In this document: positions 38,142 to 48,457 of the stretch, piece after piece | Layout of the letters: each line of letters begins with the position of its first letter | Numbering within the stretch: the first letter of the stretch is position 1 | Assembly (NCBI GenBank): GCA_000727475.1 | Contig: KL647308.1 | Location: forward strand, 1-64,000 | Source of the DNA: Sarcocystis neurona | Taxonomy: Eukaryota; Apicomplexa; Conoidasida; Eucoccidiorida; Sarcocystidae | Direction of reading: 5' to 3' | Length of the DNA stretch: 64,000 nucleotides | Made by a program: the position numbers and the translations under genes | The notes under the pieces: generated by a model | Seen by the model: the letters and a program-made list of their open reading frames with translations, nothing else | Databases searched by the model: none | Told to the model about the DNA's origin: nothing

Positions 38142-40200
38142 CTGTACACTTGCATACACCTCTGAACACATTGTACTTGGCTTAGGGTGCTAGCTCTACG
38201 TGTGCAGAGATATGCATTTTTGAACACATTGTACATGTCGAAGGATCGTAGCTCTACTTCTGCTCCCGAGTGGGTTGACAGGGCAGTAGTTTCCTTTACT
38301 TGTGTACATAAATTGTCTCTGGATGTCTATACTCAGAATGGATATAATGTGTGTACGTTTGTGTATAGGTCTGGATCTAGACTGCAAATACGGGTACGTG
38401 TCTGTGTCTGTAGCTGCATACGCAGAAGTACGTCTACAGGTGTGTGTGACATGGTCTGAAGTAGCAGGGACAAGGTCCCCTTTGCGTGCGCAGGCGTTGG
38501 GTCCTCTCCTTTTCAGCAGGTGTGTGCCTGTATCTTTGTGTTTTCACATGTATGCATGCAAAAGATATTCTTGATTGTACGCACGCAGTTCATCTGTACC
38601 CGTTCTTGCACATAAATATTCGTTTTGCGCGTACATGTGTGTAAAAGTTCGTTTGTATACAATCCGTGCACAAGTACAGTTTACACCTGTAGACCTTACG
38701 TCTTTCCACAGGTGTCCACGCGCACGTAAACCAGCTCTTCAGTCGTATACAAAACAATCAAAAGTCTTTATACGAGTGCGTCAGGTGCGACGCACTACCC
38801 TGCTTAAGAAGCTCTCCATTGTGCAGTATCCACCTGTAAATCAGCGTCGCGCTCGTCGCCTACGGCGCTTTCAGCGCGGGCCTCACACACAGGCGAAACC
38901 TGCAACATGTGGCAATCTCTTTTCCTCGCTTTTACTACTTCACTACGGCATGCCGCAGGCGGAGGTGACCTTAATTGTAATTTCTCGTCATCCCCTATTT
39001 TAAGGTCTACAGATGGAGGAAAGAGCTTATCTCTCATGTCATGTTTCCTATTGGTTGCGCAGTTGTAATGTGTAATCCACTGAAGTCACAGCGAGCGGGA
39101 ACTCTTGTTTTTCGCGGGTGGCGCTTCCTCTTCTTTCTTGTCCCTCTTGAGACGTTTGCCTCTCCGTACAGAAAGTCAACCTCTTAGTGTCAGTATGCAC
39201 TTCCCGCCATCTTTCCTTCGTCGTTCTTTTACTGCTGCGACGTTCTTTCCGCATTGCTCCCCAGTCTCGATCTTCTGGTGTTCTATCCGGGGATTTCTTG
39301 ATGCTGTCGTCTCTGCTTTTCCGCCCCAGAGCACCCGTTTGCTACTCTTTATTTGCTTTGTAGTGCTAATGGATGCTCTTGGCTCGATTTCCAATTACAA
39401 ACCATCGCGCAGCCCATTCTGTAATTATCGACTTTCTTCAGCGGTGAAGATTTCCATCCTCTGCTGCTCGTGCCTCCACGTGGATTTCCGCTTCTTTTTG
39501 TTTTACCGGTACTTATCCCTCCAATGCCTCTCGTAGTTTCTGCCTCACGACCTCCTGTTGTCGCACATTGCTGGCGAGGAAACCGTGCCTCTTCGTTTTC
39601 TTCGAGTGTACAAGTTCCCCGTTTAGTCGAATTTCAAAATTCCCCGTAGTTCCGCGATCCTCGTGGCCTGCGAAGGTGCAGTCCGCGCACACTTCTGCCT
39701 TCTATCAGATACCTTGTATAAATGTGTGTACACATGTGTGTGTGTGTGTGTGTGCCATACACAAGCACATACGTACACAGGTACAAAATCGTATGCATAT
39801 AAATATATATATATACATATATTGAGAGGAAAAGGCGTACACAAATTTGTCGCCTTCTCGATTTACGCACACAGCCTCACTCACACCATTCATATACACA
39901 AACACACTGTTTCTGTGGCTGGGCACTTTTGAACACGGCTTCAAACGGCGCCCCTGGCAACTTAAGGAAATAAACCGGAACGAGGCTTACACATTAAATG
40001 GGTCAGTATCAACAACTTTCCAGTCCTCCTAGTATCACCTCCCTATGCAGTTGCAGAGTATGGCTCTAGATGTCAACGGCAAAGACGTGCAGATGCACCT
40101 GAAAAATTTTGTTTGAACCATCCAGAAAAGACCCCGCGGAAGAGAAAAAACGTGACAACTATTAGCCGTGATTTCTGGTGTGGCTTGAATTACTCTTTAA
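38142..40200. other. Mostly non-coding; CT tract and microsatellite
   Basis: Contains TG/CA-rich sequence at 38300-38700, a CT-rich plus-strand tract at about 39110-39360 resembling the leaders of the recognised genes, and a CA/TATA microsatellite at 39720-39830. An ATG at 39369 opens a 55-residue frame (MDALGSISNYKPSRS then a hydrophobic Cys-rich run) that could be the first exon of the gene at 40.2-41.0 kb. I could not connect them. Confidence 0.4.
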
Positions 40201-41030
40201 GTCTCGCAGTTACGAGCCTAAATAAACCACATGCCCAGATGGCAACACGGAAGTGGTGCCAAGGCTACAAGAGGCGTCATGGCTACAGTCCTGATGAGAC
40301 AGCAATGACAGGATGTGGGACAGTAGCCGAAGGTGAGACAACTACGGCAATTCGCTAGATTGAGAAGACAAGTGGGGAGACAGCTTCGCCAAGTTGGCGG
40401 CCACTGCTATGCGCTACGCTCAAAGATTCGTCAGACACACCTTGAAGATAAACGGTGTGCTCACCACGCAAGGAATCCTGATTCGTTCTACGCTCATACA
40501 CACGTAGATAGTTAGTTTTTAGAAAAGGCTGCGCCGAGGCAACGCATTAGACAGTTGTTGAGAATAATGCGCACTTCGCTGGGTGACATTCTGCTACCTT
40601 TCGAAGAAACCTTCAGCAATTTTGCTCAAATGGATAGTTTTCCTGGCATGCGCTTTTCGTAGAGGCTTTTCAATCTATCTTTTCACGGAAGGCACAGGAG
40701 GTTCGGCAGTTGACGGATACTCGCCTGCAACCGCTGACTTGTCTGCCACGTATTCTGCATTTTACACAGGAGACGATAGTGTCGGCAAGGAGTAATAAAA
40801 ATTACACTCCTCTTGAAGCTTCTTCCGAGGTTTTCTTACAATCAGCGCCACCTACGAGAAGACGCGTTACAGCTTTCACACAGTATCTGGGAATACGGAA
40901 AACCCTCAACTTACTACTGAAGGTAAGATATCCTGCACAGGACTGTGGCACACTCAGTCTCTGTGTGCACTTCGATGAGGGTCTTGTTCAGGATTCACCA
41001 AATAAAAGTCATCAAATGCCGAAAGGGTAA
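40200..41030 (+). CDS. Uncharacterised helical protein, 3' part of gene
   Basis: Four exons join in phase: an exon ending at 40332 (left edge unresolved, shown as 40200), 40365-40454, 40523-40636 and 40663-41030, the last ending at TAA. Introns are 32, 68 and 26 nt. The join gives DKWGDSFAKLAATAMRYAQR, then APRQRIRQLLRIMRTSLGDI, LLPFEETFSNFAQMD, and AFQSIFSRKAQEVRQLTDTR. These are long amphipathic helices with regularly spaced charged and hydrophobic residues. The pattern recalls BAR/AH-type helical bundles that bind curved membranes, but that is only a resemblance in texture. After the helices come a Thr/Arg-rich linker and a tail ending SPNKSHQMPKG. A possible further intron (GTAAGA at 40923) lies in the last exon. 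Confidence 0.5.
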
Positions 41031-42201
41031 CATTCTCACCCTCTATAGTAACATGCTCGCGCTCCTCTTGCGACAACCAGGATAGGATGAGGCGTTTCGC
41101 TTCTTCATAGTGGGGACCATAACGTCAGCCTCCGCAGTACTGAATCGTTATGTTAACGCGTTTCATCTTGGTGAACTGAAAAGCAGCCGCCAACAAAAAC
41201 GGGAAAAAGAGTCCAGATTATAGCGTACTAAGAACACTTGCAGCCCCACATCCTGCAACAACATGCGAATGTGTTTAGTCTCAAACCGTTTTTCTCCGAG
41301 TGCAGTGTTCCGGCTTGTATCGAACGCTCAAGCAGACGGACACTGTAAATGTGCGTTGGAATCCATATTGTGCACTCTGGTACGGGCATGTCGCTTAAGT
41401 TTTACACAGAATTACGGCACACAGCAAAAACAGCAGCTGTGTACTGTGCACCACATTCACACCGTTTATCTTCGTACATCCGAGAGTACTGAGTACGCTA
41501 ATTTTCTTCGGTAAGACGTAGACCACTGGAGCATTGCCCAGCTGCGTTGTTGACTACAGTATATCCCTGACGGACAGTGCTCCTCAATAAAACAGCATAT
41601 CGACGTATTTGTACCAAATCAGATCACCAACCGCCAAATCGCCAAACCACGACGCGGCAGATGCTGGCGCAGTTCTTGAGAGGTATACACACCTTCATTA
41701 CTTCAGATGTTTTGCTATATATATATATATATATATGTATATGCATACGTGTACATATACTGAAAGGTATACACATCTTCATTACTTCGAAAGTGTCTCT
41801 CTCTCTCACTATATATATATGTATATATGTATATATATATGCATACGTGTACATATATTGAAAGGTATACACGCGTCCACTACTATCCATACATATATAT
41901 ATATACATATATATACATATAGAGAGAGCCACACATACGTGTATACCGCAGAGCTGCTAGCGAGATATTGCGTGCCGTTGAAACGTGCCTGTATATTCAT
42001 TTAAACGCCATCATACAGTCACACGATGGCCACATGCACCACGAGAGACGGACTGGTTTCTGCAGTTACAGAATACAGAATACCACAGAGAGATTCGACC
42101 ATGCATGGTATGAGCAGGTTCGTGTAGGAGATCCTAGTGCGAACGCATATCACACGCTGTCTCGGTCCCTCACCTAGAGTCCCTCCGCAAATTACTCTAT
42201 G
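41031..42201. other. Intergenic with microsatellite
   Basis: No supported gene. Open frames at 41263-41514 and 41968-42177 have no recognised domain or supporting splice sites. A microsatellite cluster at 41680-41950 is listed separately. Confidence 0.45.
41681..41890. repeat. Three-copy repeat with microsatellite spacers
   Basis: The motif AGGTATACACAYCTTCATTACTTC and the following TATATA...GCATACGTGTACATATA block recur with starts at 41681, 41765 and 41863 (84 and 98 bp apart). The third copy is diverged after the first ten bases. It is a minisatellite built from a microsatellite plus a unique tag. Confidence 0.8.
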
Positions 42202-42700
42202 TCACGAACTGCGCTTGATACTTTCTCCTGTAGCTAAAAAGCGTCTATTGACCAACTTAACCGCGTACGCACGCAGTGACTCTCCATGAGTACCCCCGGA
42301 GCCTATCTGTACATGTGTCCATGCTTCGTAGAAAACGGACGCATCCTAAAAGTCTCCCTTCCGCGAGGAAACAGTGTGCACTGTTGCATAATCATCAATC
42401 TGACTCTCATACTTTTTTGAAAATGGAGATCTTCCCCCTGCAGCTCGGAGTAACGGTATCTTCTGTGCAGCAGGTACCCAGTACTTACGAAACACGGACC
42501 CGTGAATGCGACATCGTATCTAGGAAGGGGTGGTGAGACGGAGCTAGAACCTACCGCAGTATGATACTGTAGGGATCAATGCAGGAGGCACACACGCCAT
42601 CCACATCGAGATGATGTGAAACTCGCTGCGGAAACCAAGGAGAGTGGAAATTATGTCGGACAAATGTCGGTTGTTGTTCATCGTCAGAATACTCCATCAT
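42202..42700 (-). CDS. Uncharacterised small protein, 136 residues, four exons
   Basis: I do not recognise the family. Exons: 42700-42555 (tandem ATG, MMEYSDDEQQPTF), 42519-42489, 42462-42373, 42345-42202 (TGA). Introns are 35, 26 and 27 nt with GTAGGT, GTAAGT and GTTTCC donors, and all phases agree. The sequence continues HSPWFPQRVSHHLDVDGVCA in exon 1, YDVAFTGPCF in exon 2, and a basic Ser/Gly segment (GGRSPFSKKYESQID) in exon 3. Exon 4 has FYEAWTHVQIGSGGTHGESL and ends FLATGESIKRSS. Exons 1 and 2 with their splice sites are duplicated immediately upstream (42808-43140). In that copy the two ATG codons have become ACG-TTG, so this downstream copy supplies the start if translation begins here. 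Alternatively a more distal 5' exon splices into either copy. Confidence 0.5.
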
Positions 42701-43140
42701 ATCTATTTGTGTTGTACTGCACCGAGATGATCCAGTCAATCGTGATTCCGCACATAGTTACAGTTTCTTTGTCATAATCTATTCTTCCCACTATACGGTC
42801 CTCCCTTTACCCAGTACTTACGAAACACGGACCCGTGAATGCGACATCGTATCTAGGAAGGGGTGGTGAGACGGAGCTAGAACCTACCGCAGTATGATAC
42901 TGTAGGGATCAATGCAGGAGGCACACACGCCATCCACATCGAGATGATGTGAAACTCGCTGCGGAAACCAAGGAGAGTGAAAAGTAAGTCGGACAAATGT
43001 CGGTTGCTGTTCATCGTCAAAATACTCCAACGTATCTATTTCTGTTGTACTGCACGGAGATGATCCAGTCGATCGTGTTTCCGCACATAGTTACAATTTC
43101 TTTGTCATAATCTATTCTTCACAGTGTACGGTCCTCTCTT
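42475..43140. repeat. 333-bp tandem duplication carrying two exons
   Basis: Copy 1 (42475-42807) and copy 2 (42808 to about 43140) are head to tail and match over nearly their whole length with scattered substitutions. Each contains, on the minus strand, an acceptor-like GTGCAG, the exon encoding QQPTFVR...HSPWFPQRVSHH, its GTAGGT donor, and the short YDVAFTGPCF exon with its GTAAGT donor. The second exon is identical in the two copies. Confidence 0.95.
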
Positions 43141-43623
43141 CGCACGCAACAACGTGGTCTCTGTCATGTCGTGTAAGCAGCTGTGTCCTACGTAGTGAAC
43201 ACCTTTACCGTATGCAGCTCTCGTGGTTGCCGGCTCTACGAACAGTTTGAAGTGCGAGACAGTCTATCGGTATCTTTGGTAAAGTTAGGTCACTCACTGG
43301 CTGTTACGCCGACCTTCCTTTAGTAGACGGCCACTGACGGCTTCACGATTGAAGGAGAGAGAACCACCTCAAAGGCGGCGCGGAAAGAAAGCAATTTCTC
43401 AAAAGATGTCCAATTATCCAATTGGACTTTACGTAGCATCATTCCTTACAGAGGTTGGAAAACAAAACCGCCAGCACGTCCACACGGGACCCGGTGGCGC
43501 ACAGCTGGCAAGCGGCACGCGGACGACTGAGCCACCCTTGCGCGAGCCTCTACCAAACGGCTACGTTTGTTACATGCGCTGAACTCGCCACATAGCGGAG
43601 TGAACGATTCAGCGCGTATACAG
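43141..43623. other. Intergenic, nothing supported
   Basis: Balanced composition. Short open frames on both strands (plus 43349-43582, minus 43446-43634) lack domains and clear splice sites. It lies between the 333-bp duplication and the 3' end of the gene at 43624-44165, and may contain upstream exons of the duplicated gene. Confidence 0.4.
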
Positions 43624-44165
43624 TTAGATTTCACACTGTGAGTTTCCGGTATGCCACTCTACCGGCATGTGCTGGCGCTCCTGAAATTGTAGAGAGATAA
43701 AGTAATATTCAACAGTGGCAGCAGTTCCGTCGGCAAACTCTGGGATTAGCTTGGTGGACACTAAAGCTGTAAGGCGCCAGCGAGGCTTGTTCGCCTGTTG
43801 CTAGAATCCCACCTGGGGTAGACCTGTCCAGCGGCACAACGAAACCGAGCAAGGATGGAGTCGTACTCGATAACGCGCAGGAAGCGTAGATTCGCAAAGT
43901 GGTGAGAAGGTTTTAGCTGCCGCGGTTGTAGGGACCACGCTTTCGGCCGGGTAACCTCGTCATGCTCACAAATATGGGTATGTGGTATGTGGCTGCTCAG
44001 GTTCAGATGTGGACAGTTAGGACGGGAAAACACTACGTAGTGGGCTGAGGCAAGCGAGGAATTTCCTGCCACAGGTATCAGCACGGATGTGTGTCTTGAA
44101 GCACCGTCCACCCTACCGTCTGATCTACGTGGCAGTGCGATTGTCCTTAGGATCGTTGAAGACAA
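43624..44165 (-). CDS. Uncharacterised gene, 3' part
   Basis: The last exon 43680-43624 follows a very good acceptor (a CTCTCTACAATTTCAG-type tract) and encodes ERQHMPVEWHTGNSQCEI then TAA. It joins in phase 0 to an exon ending at 43824 (CAG|GTCTAC) that is open to about 44165. That exon has balanced composition, including FANLRFLRVIEYDSILARFR next to the junction and a His/Cys-containing stretch (HIPHTHICEHDE) further upstream. The 5' edge is not resolved: no ATG in frame, and the region above 44165 has a stop. No family was recognised. Confidence 0.4.
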
Positions 44166-45038
44166 GCGTACTTCTTATTTGATGCACAGGAATACGGCTG
44201 CTTCACTAGATGCACGCGTAGTGGAGAGTACGCATCAAACGTATATAATTGTATAAGCCGTATGCAGTCACGAATCCGTTATACGTGCGGTAAACCCAGC
44301 TCCGCTTCCTAATCACCTAAGAACGTAGTCTGCATCTTGAACTCCTATTCTCAGTCCCTCGGCAGGAAGCCTTGGCAGGATTCATCTGTGAGGTGTACAC
44401 ACACCATACGTGACTCTTGCCTGTCTATATATTCGTGTTCAAACTTGATCGACTCAGCACGCCTCAGCTGCCACTTTCAGGTCTTCCTTATGCTGACAAG
44501 ATGCCTTGTATTGTCTTAAGGACTGCTCTTCTGCAAGGCTCCAGAGTTTATTCACAGTCAAGCAAAGCACTGGCATCCTCTAGTGCTTCAGTTTCTGTGA
44601 TCCAGCTGCAGTTCTGCGGTATACTCAACCTTGAGCACACTCCCCCCGGTGATACTCACACAAAGTAATTTTTGCGGAAACGCTCATAGGAATCTATTTC
44701 TCTTGCGTGTTTAATCTCTACCCTCACATGCAAGTAGAAAGCCCCAACAGGGTATGAGATCTGCTCACCTGCGCGTCTACACTACCGGCCACTGCTTCTT
44801 TGTACTACCCTGTTGAGACTACTCGAGAGCGCATCCGCCCGTCACACTAGCGCAGTCGCCAGGACAGAGGTGATCTTTGCCCCTATCAGTTTGCAGGAAT
44901 GCCTCCAGGGACTTGCCAAAGCTTTCGGTCTGAAGCGATTGATTGAACAGGTTCCCGACGTGATTCTGGAAGCATGTATTGAGAGTGTTTCCCCTGTACA
45001 CACCTTATACCCACAACAAATCGCGCAAAATTGCCACT
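44166..45038. other. Intergenic, nothing firmly supported
   Basis: Several short plus-strand frames (44417-44668, 44813-45262) overlap the start of the MOLO1-domain gene in another frame and look like chance. I see no promoter motif or repeat. Confidence 0.45.
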
Positions 45039-46515
45039 ATGAATTACTGGGCGGCAGCACTGGTGCTGTTCAATACAGTGCTCCGTCCTGCAACGCAAGT
45101 CGCGCTTGCGGGCTACATGCCCCCCGCACTGGAGCAGACTCCGTTCAAATTCGTCCCCTCAGGACAACAACAGGGCGGATCGAAAATAGTTGTCTCTCCT
45201 CTTCACTTACCGTAAAGATCTGTATTATCTTCAGCCACCTTTGCTTGGGCACACAGTCATAAATCTTGCAATGGGTTTTTCAGCACTAATGCCACGACTT
45301 CGTACACAGCACTTTCATTCCCTAATCCATTCGTCGAACCCGAAAAGTGCACTTACTCAACCACGTAAACGTGACGCTAGTACAACGTGTGTGGCAGCAG
45401 GACCACAGCAATTACCGTTGCACACTCTCCTTCAGGGCCAAGCATGCGTGGATATGTGACCCAGATCGCCTCATGACGCCGGAGGAGCAAGCCTTTTTAC
45501 AGTGTGCCCTTACAAAGCTACGTGATTCCACAGGTCATCGTTGCCATGACGGTCACTGGTATTTTTACCAGGTACGCAACGTGAGCGGACAGTACCTTCC
45601 TCCAAATGGGTTCCTATGTGCAAACTAGTACGTGTAGTTCTATTGATGCCTGCACGTGCGTTTGAGGGTTGCACGGCCATCAGCCGCGTCAGCAAGTCTA
45701 TTGTGTTTTGGTAGTGATGACTATAATGGTTACCAAGGACGGCGGAGTTGGAAGTATGCCGGTGATATCGCTAATGACTAAACAGGAACTGACAAGGCTG
45801 TTTCTAGGTTGCCGCAGCTGCCGCGGAAGACATTTGGGTTCCAGAAGGCACATCAGCTCAAGACGCAGCAGACGAACTGGCTTTAAACCTCCTTAGGTAG
45901 CCTCCAATTTGTGAGGATTGTTGGCAGCGGTGTAACCATGGAGGTCTAGATCTTTGACAGGCGATGGGGAATTGGCAATCGGGCTTGCCACGACGGCATG
46001 GTTCTCCTGTTTGTGAAGAGCAGGAAAATCGTCGCCTTTGCTGCACGAGGTCAACTACAGTAGCCGCCTTCTTCTGTTTTACTGTTGTTCCTGACATTCA
46101 AATTCAGAAGGTGTAGAGCCCCAGTATATAAACCAAGTAATGTATACGGACATCTACTAGCTGGTGCTGTCCTCTAGCTTGCAGAGATATCCCTGTTTCA
46201 CAGGCATTTATTCCGCTGCTTAGGGCTCGTGTTTACCTAACATTCATCGCAACGCGATCCGTCGCGTCAGCGCTACTCGGAGGGGTGAACATGATTACCA
46301 GTCAGCTGCCGCCGCTTCAGGAAGGCAAGCAAGATATTAAACAGGAGATGAACCTTCACAGAAATCTGTAAATGTGGTCATCATTTCCATCAGGAATGGG
46401 ACTGGCACCCAAAGTTCTGCTGGGCATTGCCATAGTTTACGTGTTGTCCGTGGCCATCATCTACTGCGTCATGTCCCACGTTCTTGCAAAGAAATACGCA
46501 GCGACGGAAGAATGA
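45039..46515 (+). CDS. MOLO1/TPM-domain membrane protein
   Basis: Eight in-phase exons: 45039-45211, 45284-45364, 45436-45571, 45808-45896, 45961-46049, 46108-46141, 46185-46300 and 46394-46515, for 279 residues. A cleavable signal peptide is likely (MNYWAAALVLFN...QVALA). The domain opens with FPNPFVEPEKC and WICDPDRLMTPEEQAFL, the typical start of the MOLO1 (modulator of levamisole receptor-1)/TPM fold. It continues with a helix ending in YYQ-type sequence, AQDAADELALNLL, then RRWGIGNRACHDGMVLLF, the conserved W-G-(I/V)-G...NG-V-L segment. A C-terminal membrane helix (VLLGIAIVYVLSVAIIYCVM) and short basic tail follow, predicting a type I protein with the domain in a secretory lumen or outside. 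Function in apicomplexans is not established. The exon 7-8 junction (GTCAGC donor) is the weakest. Exon 7 could run on to a different end at 46368. Confidence 0.8.
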
Positions 46516-46822
46516 CACACTCCTCACATGGCAGGCATGCACATCAGTCCCACAGCTGAGAAGGAAGTTTCCTTTTAAAAAAGAAAGCTTCTCGTTGAAA
46601 CATCTAGTCAGCAGAACTTCGAGGCGTGGAACAGCGCTCCGGACGCTGGCGGAGGCGTACACAACATACTCTAGCCCTCGCGGAAGTAGCGCGTCTAGCA
46701 AACCCAGCGCTTCTGAACAGGGGCTCTCTTAATGACTTTGTCACATATCTGCCCAAAGAGGGACCCTTCTGCGGATTTTTTATTTACACTCCCCGTCTCT
46801 TTTCTCGTCTTTCCCCCTACGT
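46516..46822. other. Short convergent intergenic region
   Basis: This is the space between the stops of two convergent genes (46515 plus, 46823 minus). A minus frame of about 80 residues crossing it (46937-46695) looks well composed but overlaps the last exon of the minus-strand gene in a different frame and cannot be joined in phase with the upstream exons. Confidence 0.4.
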
Positions 46823-48231
46823 CTAATGCAAGTGCTGTGCCATTATGGGCTTTTCCCTCAAAAGCCACGATACCAATGCGTTTGCGGAAACACGCTGTGT
46901 GTAGTTGTACAGAACATGACAAGGACGGCGTTCTCACATCACATCCCTTGCGTGTCTGCTCACCTTTACCACCAGCGTGCGTAGCTGGCTATCGTGACAG
47001 TCCACCTGCCTTCGTTCAAGTCCCGTTTGCGTGACCGCACGTGAAATAGATTCAGACTGTCACCTAATGAGTTCCATTCATAAAGAATCATATCCTCGTG
47101 TACCCGTCCGTGTGACTGTGGTAATGGAGCTGTCAACAGATTCATCCAAAGGTATGAGTCCACACACATGTGTACACCGATACGTGTCCTGCACACTATT
47201 CGAAAAACGTATATGGTGCGTATAGGGATACCTACGCACGTATGTGCTTGCAGGGCCACACGTTCACAGTGCTGTAAAGAGGTTGATATACCAGTGTTGA
47301 ATACAGGGGCGAAGTTGCTTAGTTTTGGCAAGTGCGCCAGAAGCTCCAGCGGACAAGCCAAAAACTGTTCGTTTTTACCGCGTCGCCTACCCCCTGCAGA
47401 GTTTAGATCCCTTTACAAATGCAAACACTTAAAAACTCTTTCCTTCAGTAGGCGCTCCGCGACGATACTACGTCGTATCAAAGCCCCTTGCGTAGGCTAC
47501 CTGCCGTTGATAATGCAGAGTGCCGCTCTATTTCCAAAAAGTGGGAACACACATTCGCTAGAACTAGGTTGTTCCCAGTATGTTAGTCTGCACGTGGCCC
47601 TCGAAGAATTCAAACGAGCAGCAAATCGGAAGTCGCAGCTACATCTGAATGTTCACGCACTGGAAATACATAACGAGAAGTCCTCCTCAAGCAGCAGCTG
47701 CCTACTCACGCTATGATCACGTCCTATGCACGACTTTACACTTTTAGTTCAGTACGTTGCTTGCAAGAGTATTAATTCGCTGCATGCAGTAGCTCTAAAT
47801 TGGCCTAATCGCGCAGTGTTTCTGAATCCTGTAAGTACGGCTTTCTATTTGTGTGATAGGTAGCGCAGACTTTTCGACGCAGCGACTGACGCCCCTACTT
47901 ACAGGTAGTGCAGTTGTTGCGCGGCTGCGGCAAGCCCCACTCAGCCTTGTTGCACGTAGCACAACTGGGCGTTACAGGTGGATAGCTTTGCTGTTTTGAC
48001 GGAGAGAATATGTTGCACCTGCTCGGAGGCAACCTTCAAACAAGGCGATGCTCCTTAAGCTGCACGCTGCAGGCCGTCAGTGAGCAAGAAGCGACAGTCG
48101 TCCTTATCCTGACCATGCCTAAAGAACCCCGTGCAGCTGCTACATCCTCCTGCACCAGTAGTTCTGTACTACTGGTGTAGTCCGAAATGCAGGTTTTCCA
48201 CCAGTTCATGCAACGCGTGTTTACTAAGCAT
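46823..48231 (-). CDS. Uncharacterised compact gene, ten small exons
   Basis: The product is not recognised. Exons in phase: 48231-48202, 48149-48066, 48033-47956, 47924-47903, 47804-47756, 47710-47657, 47599-47501, 47386-47236, 47056-46964, 46894-46823, for 243 residues. The last four are the best supported. They read TYWEQPSSSECVFPLFGNRA, then NEQFLACPLELLAHLPKLSN, SISRAVTQTGLERRQVDCHD and ANALVSWLLREKPIMAQHLH, with the ATP-independent signals GTGAGC donor at 46963 and a CTAAC-type branch site within exon 7. The N-terminal half (LSKHALHEL, EDVAAARGSLGMVRI, SEQVQHILSVKTAKLS) is helical with scattered Cys. Introns are 31-179 nt. The gene ends 308 nt from the convergent MOLO1-domain gene and begins 227 nt downstream of the ferredoxin stop on the same strand. 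Exons 4-6 are the least certain. Confidence 0.5.
48153..48177. repeat. Perfect 10-bp inverted repeat with 5-nt loop
   Basis: CACCAGTAGT (48153-48162) and ACTACTGGTG (48168-48177) flank the loop TCTGT. The hairpin occupies the 3' half of the first intron of the minus-strand gene at 46823-48231 and runs up to its acceptor AG. Confidence 0.85.
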
Positions 48232-48457
48232 GAGAAAGGAGGCTGCCCTCTCTTGATACAGTTCCGCCTACAGTTTTCTTAATCTGCATCAGGCGCTCCC
48301 TCACGAAATTTTCTGGTTCCGTCACCCCAGCAGTGTGCTGTGAAGCGTCATGCGTCCGTACGACCTCTACCTCTTGCTCGAGTCGGAGCGCTCGTCTCAA
48401 ATGCAGACTTTCAACTTTGGACGCTATTCCTTGTGCGTTGGGAGACATTCCGGAAAA

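Noticed and set aside
46695..46937. A minus-strand frame of about 80 codons with good composition
   Set aside because: It overlaps the last exon of the gene at 46823-48231 in another frame. The strong GTGAGC donor upstream requires the other phase.
48224..48448. A minus-strand ORF just after the ferredoxin stop
   Set aside because: It lies in the ferredoxin 3' flank, overlaps the start of the next minus-strand gene and lacks domain or splice support.
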